Source: Cytobacillus sp. NJ13 (GTDB taxonomy: Bacteria > Bacillota > Bacilli > Bacillales > Cytobacillaceae). From it: a stretch of 64,000 bases of DNA. The notes below the pieces were generated by a model, which saw nothing but the letters and a program-made list of their open reading frames with translations, was not told the DNA's origin and ran no database searches. Positions within the stretch are counted from its first letter, which is position 1. Every line of letters begins with the position of its first letter. The stretch lies in NCBI GenBank assembly GCA_030348385.1, contig JAUCFP010000006.1, forward strand, positions 2,170,001 through 2,234,000, in the 5' to 3' direction. Both the position numbers and the translations under genes were made by a program. Shown here piece by piece: positions 18,034 to 26,631 of this stretch.

Positions 18034-18339
18034 CTAAAACAAGAAAGAATATACAGATAACAGAGCAATTGATCCTAATACAACAACAATCACATTTGCA
18101 CCTAAAAAGGCTGCGAGAAAAGCAGCGGCTGCCCCGAGCAGCCCAAACCAAATATCTTCATTTATAAACAGAATGCCTGGAAAAATGAGTGCCCCTAATG
18201 TCGCATACGGCACATTCTTTAATATCCCCTGAACAAATCCGGGAAGCTCCTTCCCCTTAAAAAGCATAAAAGGCAGCAGCCTTGGGATATAAGTAACTGC
18301 TGCCATCCCAACAATCATCCACACGATATGGCTACTCAT
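18034..18339 (-). CDS. azlD: AzlD family branched-chain amino acid transport protein
   Basis: A 101-aa protein with about four hydrophobic segments, the small AzlD subunit that works with AzlC in branched-chain amino acid export. The PRLLPFMLFKGKELP segment is typical of AzlD. It starts 8 nt inside the 3' end of azlC, so the two are translationally coupled. In B. subtilis azlCD lies elsewhere and under AzlB, an Lrp-type regulator; here the neighbour is an XRE-cupin regulator. Confidence 0.9.
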   Translation of the reverse strand: MSSHIVWMIVGMAAVTYIPRLLPFMLFKGKELPGFVQGILKNVPYATLGALIFPGILFINEDIWFGLLGAAAAFLAAFLGANVIVVVLGSIALLSVYSFLF

Positions 18340-19060
18340 GCCCCTGCCCCCTGTGCCTGTTTTTTACACTTTCAATCCATTCTACTATTACAGCCGATAA
18401 AAGCGTAGACAGTACAATTGCCCAGCCTGTCGATAGTGTATTAGTCAAAGTGAAAATTGTGTTAAAACACGCTGCAAGTATCGCAAGAAATACAATTTTT
18501 GCACTCTTTTTCATAGACGGGACGAGAAGGCCGACAAACATGGCATAAAGAGCAACAGACATGCTTTCCTGCAAGGTTTGCGGAAGGCTCGCACCAATAA
18601 GGTGCCCAAGCCCCGAGCAAATGACCCAGCTTGCATAGGAAACCGAGATAAGCCCAAGCATATAACCGCTTGTTACCTTTTCTTCACGTACTGCTGCAAC
18701 TGAGAAAGTTTCGTCCGTAATCCCAAATGATAAAATTACCTTGTTAGCAGCCTGTTCATCATCCCACTTTTCATTAAGAGAGGTAGACATTAAGAAGTGC
18801 CTGATATTCACAATAAAAGTTGTCAAAACAATTTCAAATAGTCCCGTTCCCAATGAAAGAAGGCTCAGGGATATGTACTGTGCCGCCCCGGCAAATACAA
18901 GCAAACTCATTAAAGCTGTTTCACCAATTGAAAGACCAGTTGTTTTGGCGAGCAGCCCAAATGTTAAAGCGATGGGTGCATATCCTATCGCAATGCTGAT
19001 TCCCGACTGCACCCCTTTCTTATATTCCCCGGAAGGCTTGCCGACTGCAAGTTCTGCCAT
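18332..19060 (-). CDS. azlC: AzlC family branched-chain amino acid exporter
   Basis: A 242-aa polytopic membrane protein with AzlC signatures (GYAPIALTFGLLAKTTGLS, and VNIRHFLMSTSL). With AzlD it exports branched-chain amino acids or analogues such as 4-azaleucine. The ATG at 19060 is preferred, with GGTGAG just upstream; a GTG at 19069 is in frame but sits almost inside the AAGG ribosome sequence. Divergent from an XRE-cupin regulator, which probably controls it. Confidence 0.9.
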   Translation of the reverse strand: MAELAVGKPSGEYKKGVQSGISIAIGYAPIALTFGLLAKTTGLSIGETALMSLLVFAGAAQYISLSLLSLGTGLFEIVLTTFIVNIRHFLMSTSLNEKWDDEQAANKVILSFGITDETFSVAAVREEKVTSGYMLGLISVSYASWVICSGLGHLIGASLPQTLQESMSVALYAMFVGLLVPSMKKSAKIVFLAILAACFNTIFTLTNTLSTGWAIVLSTLLSAVIVEWIESVKNRHRGQGHE

Positions 19061-19196
19061 AATGCTCACCGCCTTAAAAACTATAATACTAGGCCTGAAA
19101 ATTATACTATAATAGACTTAATATTGATGAATGATGCTTTGATATAATATATTATACATTCGTGCGTTATATTACACAATAAGTTTGGAGGATATA

Positions 19197-19745
19197 ATGG
19201 AGAATATTCAAAAAAGTATTGGGGAAAACCTAAGGAATATTCGAAAAACAAGAGGCTGCAGCCTGGATGCTGCGGCAGAAATAACCGGGGTCAGCAAGGC
19301 GATGCTGGGGCAGATTGAGCGGGGGGAATCCAACCCGACTGTCACCACCCTTTGGAAAATCGCGAGCGGCCTTCAAGTTTCATTTTCCTCACTTATTCAT
19401 GAGGAACCATCAGATGTCCAATTCATAGAATTGAAGACTCTAACTCCAATAATGGAGAGCAGCAACTACAGGGTTTACCCCGTGTTCCCTTTTGACCCCC
19501 GCAAGAAATTCGAGATCTTCACAGTCGAAATTGAACCGGGCTGCCAGCATACATCTGATAAACATAATGAGGGTGTTGAAGAATATATCACTGTCATGTC
19601 CGGAACGCTTGAAATGGAGATCGGAGACCAGCGAATCACTGTCCGCCCCGGCAATTCAATAAAATTCTCAGCAAATAAAGCGCATACGTATAAAAATCTC
19701 GGAGACGAATTGATTCGCTACCAGGCAGTCATGTATTATCCATGA
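19197..19745 (+). CDS. XRE family transcriptional regulator with cupin sensor domain
   Basis: A 182-aa regulator. The N-terminal HTH (residues about 8-62) includes GCSLDAAAEITGVSKAMLGQ and IERGESNPTVTTLWKIA. The C-terminal cupin (about 105-180) shows HNEGVEEYITVMSGTLEMEI and PGNSIKFSANKAHTYKN. Such proteins often sense amino acids or polyamines. The ATG at 19197 follows TGGAGG by 5 nt; an upstream TTG lies inside the ribosome site. It is divergent from azlCD across a 136-bp AT-rich region, which suggests control of that exporter; this is inferred. Confidence 0.92.
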   Translation: MENIQKSIGENLRNIRKTRGCSLDAAAEITGVSKAMLGQIERGESNPTVTTLWKIASGLQVSFSSLIHEEPSDVQFIELKTLTPIMESSNYRVYPVFPFDPRKKFEIFTVEIEPGCQHTSDKHNEGVEEYITVMSGTLEMEIGDQRITVRPGNSIKFSANKAHTYKNLGDELIRYQAVMYYP

Positions 19746-19753
19746 AAAAGTTG

Positions 19754-19786
19754 GCATATCGCTGCGGGCGGTATGCTTTTTTATTG
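19754..19786 (+). terminator. Terminator of the XRE-cupin gene
   Basis: GCATATCGC (19754-19762) pairs with GCGGTATGC (19768-19776), with one G-T pair, followed by a T run. Confidence 0.75.
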
Positions 19787-19808
19787 AAATATTTACAAAA
19801 CAAACAAG

Positions 19809-19836
19809 CCGGACAAAGCCAAAAGCCTTTGTCCGG
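19809..19836 (-). terminator. Terminator of the TrpXYZ-type ABC operon
   Basis: CCGGACAAAG (19809-19818) pairs perfectly with CTTTGTCCGG (19827-19836). The minus-strand continuation is only moderately T-rich. Confidence 0.7.
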
Positions 19837-19843
19837 TCTCCCT

Positions 19844-20638
19844 TTAGATTAATACAGCCTTATCGCTGCTCATTTTCTCTCCGCGGATTTTTTGGAATTC
19901 TTCAAGCAGTTTTTCTACAGTCAAATCTTTCTTTTGGTCTTCATTTGTTTCAAAAATGATTTGGCCCTTGTCCATCATGATCAGCCTATTTCCCAGGTCA
20001 AGTGCCTGCTGCATATTGTGGGTCACCATTAATGTGGTAAGTTTATATGTTTCCACAATCTCTTTCGTAAGGCTGGTAATCAATTCTGCACGAGCCGGGT
20101 CCAAGGCAGCGGTATGTTCGTCCAAAAGCAATATTTTAGGCTCTGTAAAAGTCGCCATCAACAGGGATAATGCCTGCCTCTCCCCGCCTGACAGCAGTCC
20201 GACTTTCGCTGAAAGCCTGTTTTCCAATCCAAGGTGCAGCATTTCCAGCTTTTCCCGGAAAAAGTCGCGGCGTTTCTTGGAAACTCCTTTGCGAAGGCCG
20301 CGTGCCATAGTTCTCGAATAAGCAATGGCCAGATTTTCCTCTATCGTCATGGAAGGGGCTGTTCCCGCCATCGGATCCTGGAAAACGCGTCCAATCAGCC
20401 TGGATCTTTTATGTTCCTTCACAAGAGTGACATCAGTGCCATCAACCAGCACTTCTCCTATATCAGGAATCAATTTGCCGGAAATCATATTCATAAGGGT
20501 AGATTTTCCCGCTCCATTGCTGCCGATAACCGTCATGAAGTCGCCTGGCTTTAAATGAAGATTGATTCTGTGAAGTGCTGTTTTTTCGTCTGGAGTTCCC
20601 TCATTAAACACTTTATGAATCTGATTTAATTGCAGCAA
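19844..20638 (-). CDS. ABC transporter ATP-binding protein (TrpXYZ-type importer)
   Basis: The ATPase of an ABC importer whose other parts are the permease and lipoprotein upstream. Walker A is GSNGAGKST, the signature is LLSGGERQALSL and Walker B is ILLLDEHTA. I prefer the TTG at 20638, which follows GGTGA by 5 nt and gives 264 aa; an ATG at 20665 is in frame and overlaps the permease 3' end but has only a weak, distant GGAAG. Either way the genes overlap or nearly so. The family (PF04392-linked systems) includes tryptophan/tyrosine transporters. Confidence 0.9.
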   Translation of the reverse strand: MLQLNQIHKVFNEGTPDEKTALHRINLHLKPGDFMTVIGSNGAGKSTLMNMISGKLIPDIGEVLVDGTDVTLVKEHKRSRLIGRVFQDPMAGTAPSMTIEENLAIAYSRTMARGLRKGVSKKRRDFFREKLEMLHLGLENRLSAKVGLLSGGERQALSLLMATFTEPKILLLDEHTAALDPARAELITSLTKEIVETYKLTTLMVTHNMQQALDLGNRLIMMDKGQIIFETNEDQKKDLTVEKLLEEFQKIRGEKMSSDKAVLI

Positions 20639-21635
20639 GATGTTCACCACTTTTCCCGTAAGCATTAGTTTTTTTCGCTTCCGCTAATCTCCGCCGCTTT
20701 CTCTGCTTATCTTTTTGCTGCTGAATAAGCTTGGGCAGAATCAGCGCACCAATCACGATTACTGCTGTGATTAGCTTCATATCTCCTGTTTCAAGGAATT
20801 CAACTCTCAATGCAAGAGTTACTATAATACGATATAAAATGGCTCCTCCGATGACAGCCAGCGTTGCTCGAACAATTGTTTTTGCACCAAAGATTGCTTC
20901 TCCAATGATTACGGATGCAAGTCCGATGATAATCATGCCGATTCCCATTCCGACGTCACTGAATCCGTTATACTGTGCCACTAATGCTCCAGAAAAAGCA
21001 ACCAGTGCATTTGAAATGCCCAAGCCAGCTATCTTCAGAAGATCTGTATCAGCAGAAAAGCTTCGGATCATCGTCTCATTGTCGCCTGTTGCACGTATAG
21101 CCAGGCCAATATCTGTCTTTAAGAAAAGATCAATCAATACTTTCACAGCAAAGGCTAATAGTAGCATTAAAATCAGAATACCCCAGGTCTTTGGGACGAA
21201 ACCCATTCCCAGTGCCCCAAACAGGCTTTGAATAGCCTGATCAATCCCAAGCCCCTGCCAGAATGCTGTAAGCTTTGTGATAGCCGTTTCCTCAGACAGC
21301 AGAGGAACATTTGACTTTCCCATAATTCGGAGATTGATAGAGTACAATGCGATCATCATTAATATTCCGGACAAGAGGGCATTAATTTTTCCTTTTGTAT
21401 GAAGAAGGCCTGTAAGGCAGCCTGCTGCAAAACCCGCAAGCAAAGCTGTCATTGTTGCCAAAAATGGATTGTATCCTCCTACTATCATGACAGCTGCTAC
21501 AGATGCGCCCGTTACAAAGCTTCCATCCACCGTCAGATCGGGAAAATCCAGTATTCTGAATGATAGGTAAACCCCCAATGCCATTAAGGCATAAATTGCT
21601 CCTGCCTCAATGGAACCAAAGATCGCTGTTGGCAT
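20613..21635 (-). CDS. ABC transporter permease (TrpXYZ-type importer)
   Basis: A 340-aa permease with about nine hydrophobic segments, of the branched-chain/ABC-sugar-like LivH-type permease fold. The opening IFGSIEAGAIYALMALGVYLS and the FGAKTIVRATLAVIGGAI loop fit permeases associated with ABC_sub_bind lipoproteins. The very basic tail (KDKQRKRRRLAEAKK) is cytoplasmic. The ATG at 21635 follows GGGAGAT. A repeat element of about 95 bp separates it from the lipoprotein gene, which may affect polarity within the operon. Confidence 0.9.
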   Translation of the reverse strand: MPTAIFGSIEAGAIYALMALGVYLSFRILDFPDLTVDGSFVTGASVAAVMIVGGYNPFLATMTALLAGFAAGCLTGLLHTKGKINALLSGILMMIALYSINLRIMGKSNVPLLSEETAITKLTAFWQGLGIDQAIQSLFGALGMGFVPKTWGILILMLLLAFAVKVLIDLFLKTDIGLAIRATGDNETMIRSFSADTDLLKIAGLGISNALVAFSGALVAQYNGFSDVGMGIGMIIIGLASVIIGEAIFGAKTIVRATLAVIGGAILYRIIVTLALRVEFLETGDMKLITAVIVIGALILPKLIQQQKDKQRKRRRLAEAKKTNAYGKSGEHLAAIKSDS

Positions 21636-21651
21636 AGTAATCTCCCTTTCT

Positions 21652-21747
21652 ATTAGAAAAGCGTAAGCGCCTTGCCCACCCCCGACACCTCGAGGGGGTA
21701 GGCGCTGAAGCTAGACAGTTATCGAGGTGAAAAGCGCAAGCGCTGGT
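21652..21747 (+). repeat. Dispersed hairpin repeat, copy C (minimal form)
   Basis: Starts TAGAAAAGCGTAAGCGCCTT. Arms AGCGCC and ACCCCC pair with GGGGGT and GGCGCT around a short gacacctcga loop, without the insert present in copies B and E. The end reads GAAGCTAGACAGTTATCGAG, followed by a second partial terminus GAAAAGCGCAAGCGC. It lies inside the ABC importer operon. Confidence 0.8.
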
Positions 21748-21762
21748 GGTTATTTGCTGGTA

Positions 21763-22773
21763 TTACTCCACAAACTCAGCAAGATCGCTCCATTCCTCTT
21801 TTAAATCAATTCCCATTTCTTCTGCAGCCTTTTTATTGATTACCAGCTTAAGATTCTGCGGATATTGGACAGGAAGTTCGGATGGTTTCTTGCCGTCTTT
21901 TAAAATTTTTGCAGCCATTTCCCCAGCTTCATACCCGATATCTTCATAGTCAAATCCGTAAGCAGCAAAGCCCCCGCGTTTAACAGAATCCAGCTCTCCT
22001 ACGAATAGCGGGATGTCATTATCGTTTGAAACCTGAATGACGGATTCCAAAGCGGAAACGACAGTATTATCCGTAATAATATAGATGGCATCTGCTTTTC
22101 CGACAAGTGATTCTGCAGCCTGTTTCACTTCGGAGGAATTGGATACGGTAGCTTCGGCCAATTTCATATCTGTACCAGAAAGAGCTTCCTTCACCTTTTC
22201 AATCTGCACCTCTGAATTTTGTTCTCCAGAATTGTAAATAACGCCCACCGTTCCAGCCTCAAACTGTTCATCTATAAATTTAACCATTTTGGGTATCGCA
22301 TCAGGATGCGTATCTGTTGTACCAGTTATATTTCCTTCAGGTGAATCCATTGATTTTACTAATTGCGCACCCACTGGATCAGTTACTGAAGTAAATACAA
22401 TCGGTATATCCTTCGTTGCATTCAGTGCACTTAATGCACTGGGGGTAGAGTTGGCAAAGATCAGGTCTACTCCATCACCGGCAAAATTATTGGCAATGGA
22501 TTGATTATTATTCTGGTCCCCCTGAGCAATCTGGACATCGTAGCTTGCTTCAATACCGGAATCCTCTAATGCCTTTTTAAAGCCCTCCAGTGCCGCATCT
22601 AACGAAGGATGCTCGACAATCTGCGTAACTCCTATTTTAAATGATTCTTCCTTTTCTTTATCGGAAGAACCGGCATCTCCATTTGTGCTTTCACTGCCGC
22701 AGCCGCTTAGCAGCAATGTTCCCATAAGGCCTGCTGCAGCTATTGCTTTAAATGATTTTATTCTCTCTAACAT
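21763..22773 (-). CDS. ABC transporter substrate-binding lipoprotein (TrpX-type)
   Basis: A 336-aa periplasmic-type binding protein of the ABC_sub_bind family (PF04392), which includes tryptophan/tyrosine binding proteins. The signal peptide ends in lipobox LLLSGCGSE, Cys at about residue 25. Fold features IGVTQIVEHPSLDAALEGFKKAL and PIVFTSVTDPVGAQLV are family hallmarks. The ATG at 22773 follows AAGGGGGA by about 11 nt. It starts the operon with the permease and ATPase. I looked for a T-box leader upstream and did not find one. Substrate is inferred only from the family. Confidence 0.9.
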   Translation of the reverse strand: MLERIKSFKAIAAAGLMGTLLLSGCGSESTNGDAGSSDKEKEESFKIGVTQIVEHPSLDAALEGFKKALEDSGIEASYDVQIAQGDQNNNQSIANNFAGDGVDLIFANSTPSALSALNATKDIPIVFTSVTDPVGAQLVKSMDSPEGNITGTTDTHPDAIPKMVKFIDEQFEAGTVGVIYNSGEQNSEVQIEKVKEALSGTDMKLAEATVSNSSEVKQAAESLVGKADAIYIITDNTVVSALESVIQVSNDNDIPLFVGELDSVKRGGFAAYGFDYEDIGYEAGEMAAKILKDGKKPSELPVQYPQNLKLVINKKAAEEMGIDLKEEWSDLAEFVE

Positions 22774-22906
22774 ACTAGATGATCCCCCTTTTATCTCTAT
22801 CTTTTCACTTCAGCACTTTTATGCTTTTATGCTTTTATTCACTAAATTATATAGTTAACAGCCTAACTATTCAAGATGTTTTTTAATAATTTTCTAAAAA
22901 TTATTA

Positions 22907-22943
22907 TTTTAAAAGAAAAGACACAGCAAGATTCTGCCGTGTC
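22907..22943 (-). terminator. Terminator of the enoyl-CoA hydratase gene
   Basis: GACACAGCA (22920-22928) pairs with TGCCGTGTC (22935-22943), with one wobble pair. The minus strand continues into CTTTTCTTTT. Confidence 0.8.
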
Positions 22944-22963
22944 CCATTACTTACTTATTCATT

Positions 22964-23740
22964 TTATTTCCCTTTAAACTCAGGTTTTCTTTTTTCAGCA
23001 AAGGCTGCAAGAGCTTCAACTCTATCTTCTGTTGGGATAATGACTTCATATGCCTTCCTTTCAATCTGAAGCCCAGTCTGCAAATCGACGCCCATGCCAT
23101 GCTTTACAGCAAATTTAGCCTGCTGAAGGGCAAGCGGGCCGTTATTAAGCATTTGTCCGGCAAATTCAAAACAATCATTTAAGAGATTTTCTTTTTCAGT
23201 CACTCTGGTAAGGATGCCGTATTCAAGCGCTTCTTCAGACGTAAGCCTTTTAGCCGTCAAAATTAATTCAAGGGCTTTGGCCTGGCCAATCAATCTTGGG
23301 AGCCTTTGAGTGCCGCCTGCTCCTGGTATTATGGCTAAACTTGTTTCTGTAAGTCCCATGGAAGTGCCTGAAACTGAGATGCGGAAATCGCAGGATAGAG
23401 CCAATTCCATCCCGCCCCCAAAGGCAAAACCGTTAATAGCAGCGATAGTAGGCTGCGGAAGCTGATCAACCAGCGAGAATACCTCACCTATTTTATATAT
23501 ATTTCGGCGGACTTGTTCTTCAGATAGGGTCCTGCGCTCTTTTAAATCTGCACCCACACTGAATGCTTTTTCTCCTGCCCCTGTAAAAATCACTGCACGA
23601 ACATCAGGGCTGGTGCGCAGTTTCTCAACTGATTCCTGAAGCTCCGATAAAGTCTCAAAATTAAAAGCATTCAATGCATCAGGGCGGTTAATCGTTACGA
23701 CCGCAATATGACCTTTTGTTTCGACTGTAATAGAACTCAT
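22964..23740 (-). CDS. Enoyl-CoA hydratase
   Basis: A 258-aa crotonase-family enzyme, hydrating trans-2-enoyl-CoA in beta-oxidation. The oxyanion-hole segment AFSVGADLKER and the two catalytic glutamates are present: one in GFAFGGGMELAL and one in LTETSLAIIPGAGGTQRLPR. The C-terminus FAEKRKPEFKGK is typical. The ATG at 23740 follows GAGGAGAGAT. It lies just downstream of lcfB in the same direction, with a hairpin between them, so both may be used in fatty-acid catabolism though separately terminated. Confidence 0.93.
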   Translation of the reverse strand: MSSITVETKGHIAVVTINRPDALNAFNFETLSELQESVEKLRTSPDVRAVIFTGAGEKAFSVGADLKERRTLSEEQVRRNIYKIGEVFSLVDQLPQPTIAAINGFAFGGGMELALSCDFRISVSGTSMGLTETSLAIIPGAGGTQRLPRLIGQAKALELILTAKRLTSEEALEYGILTRVTEKENLLNDCFEFAGQMLNNGPLALQQAKFAVKHGMGVDLQTGLQIERKAYEVIIPTEDRVEALAAFAEKRKPEFKGK

Positions 23741-23821
23741 ATGTATCTCTCCTCTTCCCAGTGCTATCTAAATAATTCGATAAATTCCGTGAAAACCCTT
23801 TCAAATATAGTCAATTTGAAA

Positions 23822-23860
23822 TTAGAAAAGTAAAGGACAGACACATCCAATGCCTGTCCT
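23822..23860 (-). terminator. Terminator of lcfB
   Basis: AGGACAG (23834-23840) pairs with CTGTCCT (23854-23860). The minus-strand tail is TTACTTTTC. Confidence 0.7.
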
Positions 23861-23867
23861 AAAAAGC

Positions 23868-25424
23868 CTATTTAGTCTGAAGAACCTGATTCTTCAATGC
23901 TCTCCGCAAAATTTTACCAGTCGTGTTCTTTGGAAGCTCCTCTAAAAACTCGATCGATGCCGGCACTTTATATTTAGCCAGATGCTCAGCACAGTATGCA
24001 AGCAGCAATTCTTCTGTCAGCTGAGGATTTTTAGATACTGCATAGCACCTCACCGCTTCTCCCAGATTCGGGTCAGGCACGCCCAATACAGCAACTTCAA
24101 CTACATCCTCGTGATTATAGAGCACCTCTTCTACTTCCCGCGGATACACATTATATCCGCCGACTAAAATAAGGTCCTTTTTGCGGTCAACGATATAAAA
24201 GTAGCCTTCCTCATCCTTTTTTGCGAGGTCTCCTGTATAAAGCCAGCCATCGCGAATAGTAGCCGCGGTTTCTTCCGGCAGCTTGTAGTAGCCCTTCATC
24301 ACGTTGGGCCCGCGTACAATCAGTTCACCTACTTCGCCAACAGAAACTTCCTCTCCCAGTTCATTTACGACCTTATTCTCAACATTCATAATGGATTGCC
24401 CGATCGAGCCTGCTTTTCGCGGCTTATTAAGCGGATTGAAGCAGGTAACCGGAGAAGCTTCTGAAAGACCATATCCTTCTGAGACAATGACATTGAATTT
24501 TTTCTCAAAGCCATGAAGAAGTGCAACAGGCATGGCAGCACCGCCCGAAATGCAAAGCCTTAACGATTTCAGATCTTCCGGATTGCCATCGTTATACTGA
24601 AGAAGGAAATTGTACATGGTCGGAACGCCGGCAAAAACAGTAGGTTCATATTTTTTAGCTAGTCTAAAAATCTCTTTCGGGCTGAATTTTGGATCTATTA
24701 AAATAGTAGCCCCATTCATCAGCGGTGCATTGAGAGCAACCGTTAAACAGAAAACATGAAACATCGGCAAAGTAGTGATAACCCGGTCATTTTCGTTCAT
24801 GTGCAAATAGTCGCTGACATCCTTTGCATTGCTGTAGAGGTTTTTATGTGTCAGCATGGCACCTTTTGGCTTGCCTGTCGTACCCGATGTATATAGGATA
24901 ACGGCTGTTTCATCTTCTTCGAGTTCAGGGCCTCTATAATCCAAATCTCCTGAAGCTACCACCTGTGTAAACGATTTCATTTTTGAGAAAGCTGATAATG
25001 CAGACGGGTCGACTTTTGATGCCTGTCCCTGCGGGGTTTCACAAATAATAAAGTTCTCCACCTTTGGAAGAGCCTGATGCATCTTCTCAATCAAAGGCAC
25101 TAATAGATCAAGCGTAACAACCGCTTTTACATCACCATTATTAACAATGTAGCCAATTTCATCAGGTGTATAAATTGGGTTGATCGGTATGACAGTTGCC
25201 CCAAGCCGCAGTGCTCCATGCAGGCCGATGACAAAATGCGGTGAATTCCCCAGTAAAAGAGCAATATGATCTCCTTTTTTCACTCCCAGCTTTGAGAGCC
25301 CATCCGCAAATTTGGTTACAGCACCATCAAGCTCCGCATATGTACTGGACTGGTCCATAAAATAATAGGCAGTCTTATTGCCCATCTTGATCGCCGTTCC
25401 ATGCAGCTGCTCTGTTAAATTCAT
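23868..25424 (-). CDS. lcfB: Long-chain fatty-acid--CoA ligase (LcfB)
   Basis: A 518-aa acyl-CoA synthetase that activates fatty acids via an acyl-adenylate. The ATP/AMP motif [13 protein letters not shown] starts at residue 178. Further motifs are [34 protein letters not shown] and the catalytic lysine in [12 protein letters not shown] near 508. Size and context match B. subtilis LcfB (YhfL), a member of the FadR regulon. The ATG at 25424 follows GGGGGAGTG. A FadR-type palindrome lies 17 bp upstream of the start, implying repression lifted by long-chain acyl-CoA. Confidence 0.95.
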   Translation of the reverse strand: MNLTEQLHGTAIKMGNKTAYYFMDQSSTYAELDGAVTKFADGLSKLGVKKGDHIALLLGNSPHFVIGLHGALRLGATVIPINPIYTPDEIGYIVNNGDVKAVVTLDLLVPLIEKMHQALPKVENFIICETPQGQASKVDPSALSAFSKMKSFTQVVASGDLDYRGPELEEDETAVILYTSGTTGKPKGAMLTHKNLYSNAKDVSDYLHMNENDRVITTLPMFHVFCLTVALNAPLMNGATILIDPKFSPKEIFRLAKKYEPTVFAGVPTMYNFLLQYNDGNPEDLKSLRLCISGGAAMPVALLHGFEKKFNVIVSEGYGLSEASPVTCFNPLNKPRKAGSIGQSIMNVENKVVNELGEEVSVGEVGELIVRGPNVMKGYYKLPEETAATIRDGWLYTGDLAKKDEEGYFYIVDRKKDLILVGGYNVYPREVEEVLYNHEDVVEVAVLGVPDPNLGEAVRCYAVSKNPQLTEELLLAYCAEHLAKYKVPASIEFLEELPKNTTGKILRRALKNQVLQTK

Positions 25425-25440
25425 TTACACTCCCCCTATA

Positions 25441-25460
25441 ATGAATGAATAATCATTCAT
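25441..25460. promoter_or_regulatory. FadR-type operator upstream of lcfB
   Basis: ATGAATGAATAATCATTCAT is a near-perfect palindrome matching the Bacillus FadR consensus TGAATGAMTANTCATTCA. It sits 17 bp before the lcfB start codon, overlapping the likely transcription start. Confidence 0.85.
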
Positions 25461-25588
25461 TTTTATTAAATAAATTTTCTAAATATATTATATTGAAAGA
25501 AATTTTTGTATTCAAGTAGGAAAGCGAATTGTTCACAATTTCTTTTTTACAGCGAAACTGCCTTTCGCAAGACTTTATATAAATATAA

Positions 25589-25615
25589 GAAAAGCCGGCA
25601 TTATGCCAGCTTTTC
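25589..25615 (-). terminator. Terminator of yhfI-lplJ
   Basis: GAAAAGCCGGCA (25589-25600) pairs with TGCCAGCTTTTC (25604-25615), with one mismatch and a tight loop. Confidence 0.8.
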
Positions 25616-25629
25616 AATAAAGGACCGCA

Positions 25630-26619
25630 TTAATAAACCAGGTTGATAAATTCGGTCTTTTCCACATTTCCGAAGTAATGCTTCATGTCCACTCCTTCAA
25701 GAACAATTTCAATCTCTGACTTTTCATAACGAATTCCTGTAAGCTTGTTTTCAATTTCGCTTACATCGCCAACCCCAAAAAAGTCTCCGCAAATTTTACA
25801 TTCCTCAATTTTTCCTTTTGTGACATTAAGTCTAATATCAATTTGCCCCACTGGGAAACGATGCGAGTGCTGAAGATCAAATTTGGGAGATTTTCCATAA
25901 TTCCAATCCCAGTTTTGATAGCGCTCCTTGGACAGCTGGTGAATTTTTTCCCAATCAGCATTCGTGAGCTTGTACTCTGGAATTTCATCTAAATCACCAA
26001 AAATATTCTTAAGCAGCAAAGTGCGAAATTCTTGAATTGTGATTTTTTTATCCAGGAACTCTGAGATATTAGCAACCCGGCTTCGAATAGATTTAATGCC
26101 TTTCGATTCAATTTTATCTTTCTTTACCTTTAGTGCCGAAACTACACTTTCTATTTCGGAATCAAACAAGAGGGTACCATGGCTAAACATTCTGCCTTTA
26201 GTAGAAAACTGGGCATTCCCGGATATCTTTCTGCCCTCTGCCATCAGGTCATTTCGGCCGCTCAATTCAGCATTAACACCAAGCTTCTGCAAAGCTTCTA
26301 CAACTGGTTCGGTGAACTTTTGAAAGTTATGGAAACTTTCTCCATCATCTTTTGTGATAAAGCTGAAGTTGAGATTGCCTAAATCATGATAAACAGCCCC
26401 GCCGCCAGAAAGCCTTCTGACCACATGGATGCCATTGTTCTCGACATATTCAGTATTAATCTCTTCAACGGTATTCTGGTTTTTTCCAATAATAATGGAA
26501 GGTTCATTAATATAAAAAAGCAAATAGGTTTCTTCAATATCAAGATTCTTTAGTGCATATTCCTCAATAGCAAGGTTTATTCTGGGATCGGTGATTCCCT
26601 GGTTGTCAATAAAAAGCAT
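25630..26619 (-). CDS. lplJ: Lipoate--protein ligase (LplJ)
   Basis: A 329-aa lipoate-protein ligase, which adenylates free lipoate and transfers it to lipoyl domains such as GcvH. The LplA/BPL_LplA_LipB domain has VVRRLSGGGAVYHDLGNLNF at about residues 71-90 and SGNAQFSTKGRMFSHGTLLF at about 132-152. A C-terminal accessory domain follows. It matches B. subtilis LplJ (YhfJ) in length and gene position. The ATG at 26619 follows GAGGAGG. It is 12 nt downstream of yhfI and cotranscribed with it. Confidence 0.95.
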   Translation of the reverse strand: MLFIDNQGITDPRINLAIEEYALKNLDIEETYLLFYINEPSIIIGKNQNTVEEINTEYVENNGIHVVRRLSGGGAVYHDLGNLNFSFITKDDGESFHNFQKFTEPVVEALQKLGVNAELSGRNDLMAEGRKISGNAQFSTKGRMFSHGTLLFDSEIESVVSALKVKKDKIESKGIKSIRSRVANISEFLDKKITIQEFRTLLLKNIFGDLDEIPEYKLTNADWEKIHQLSKERYQNWDWNYGKSPKFDLQHSHRFPVGQIDIRLNVTKGKIEECKICGDFFGVGDVSEIENKLTGIRYEKSEIEIVLEGVDMKHYFGNVEKTEFINLVY

Positions 26620-26631
26620 CTGGTTTCCTCC

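Noticed and set aside
22774..22906. T-box or other leader upstream of the TrpX-type lipoprotein gene
   Set aside because: No T-box sequence, antiterminator or terminator hairpin visible; the region is simply AT-rich.
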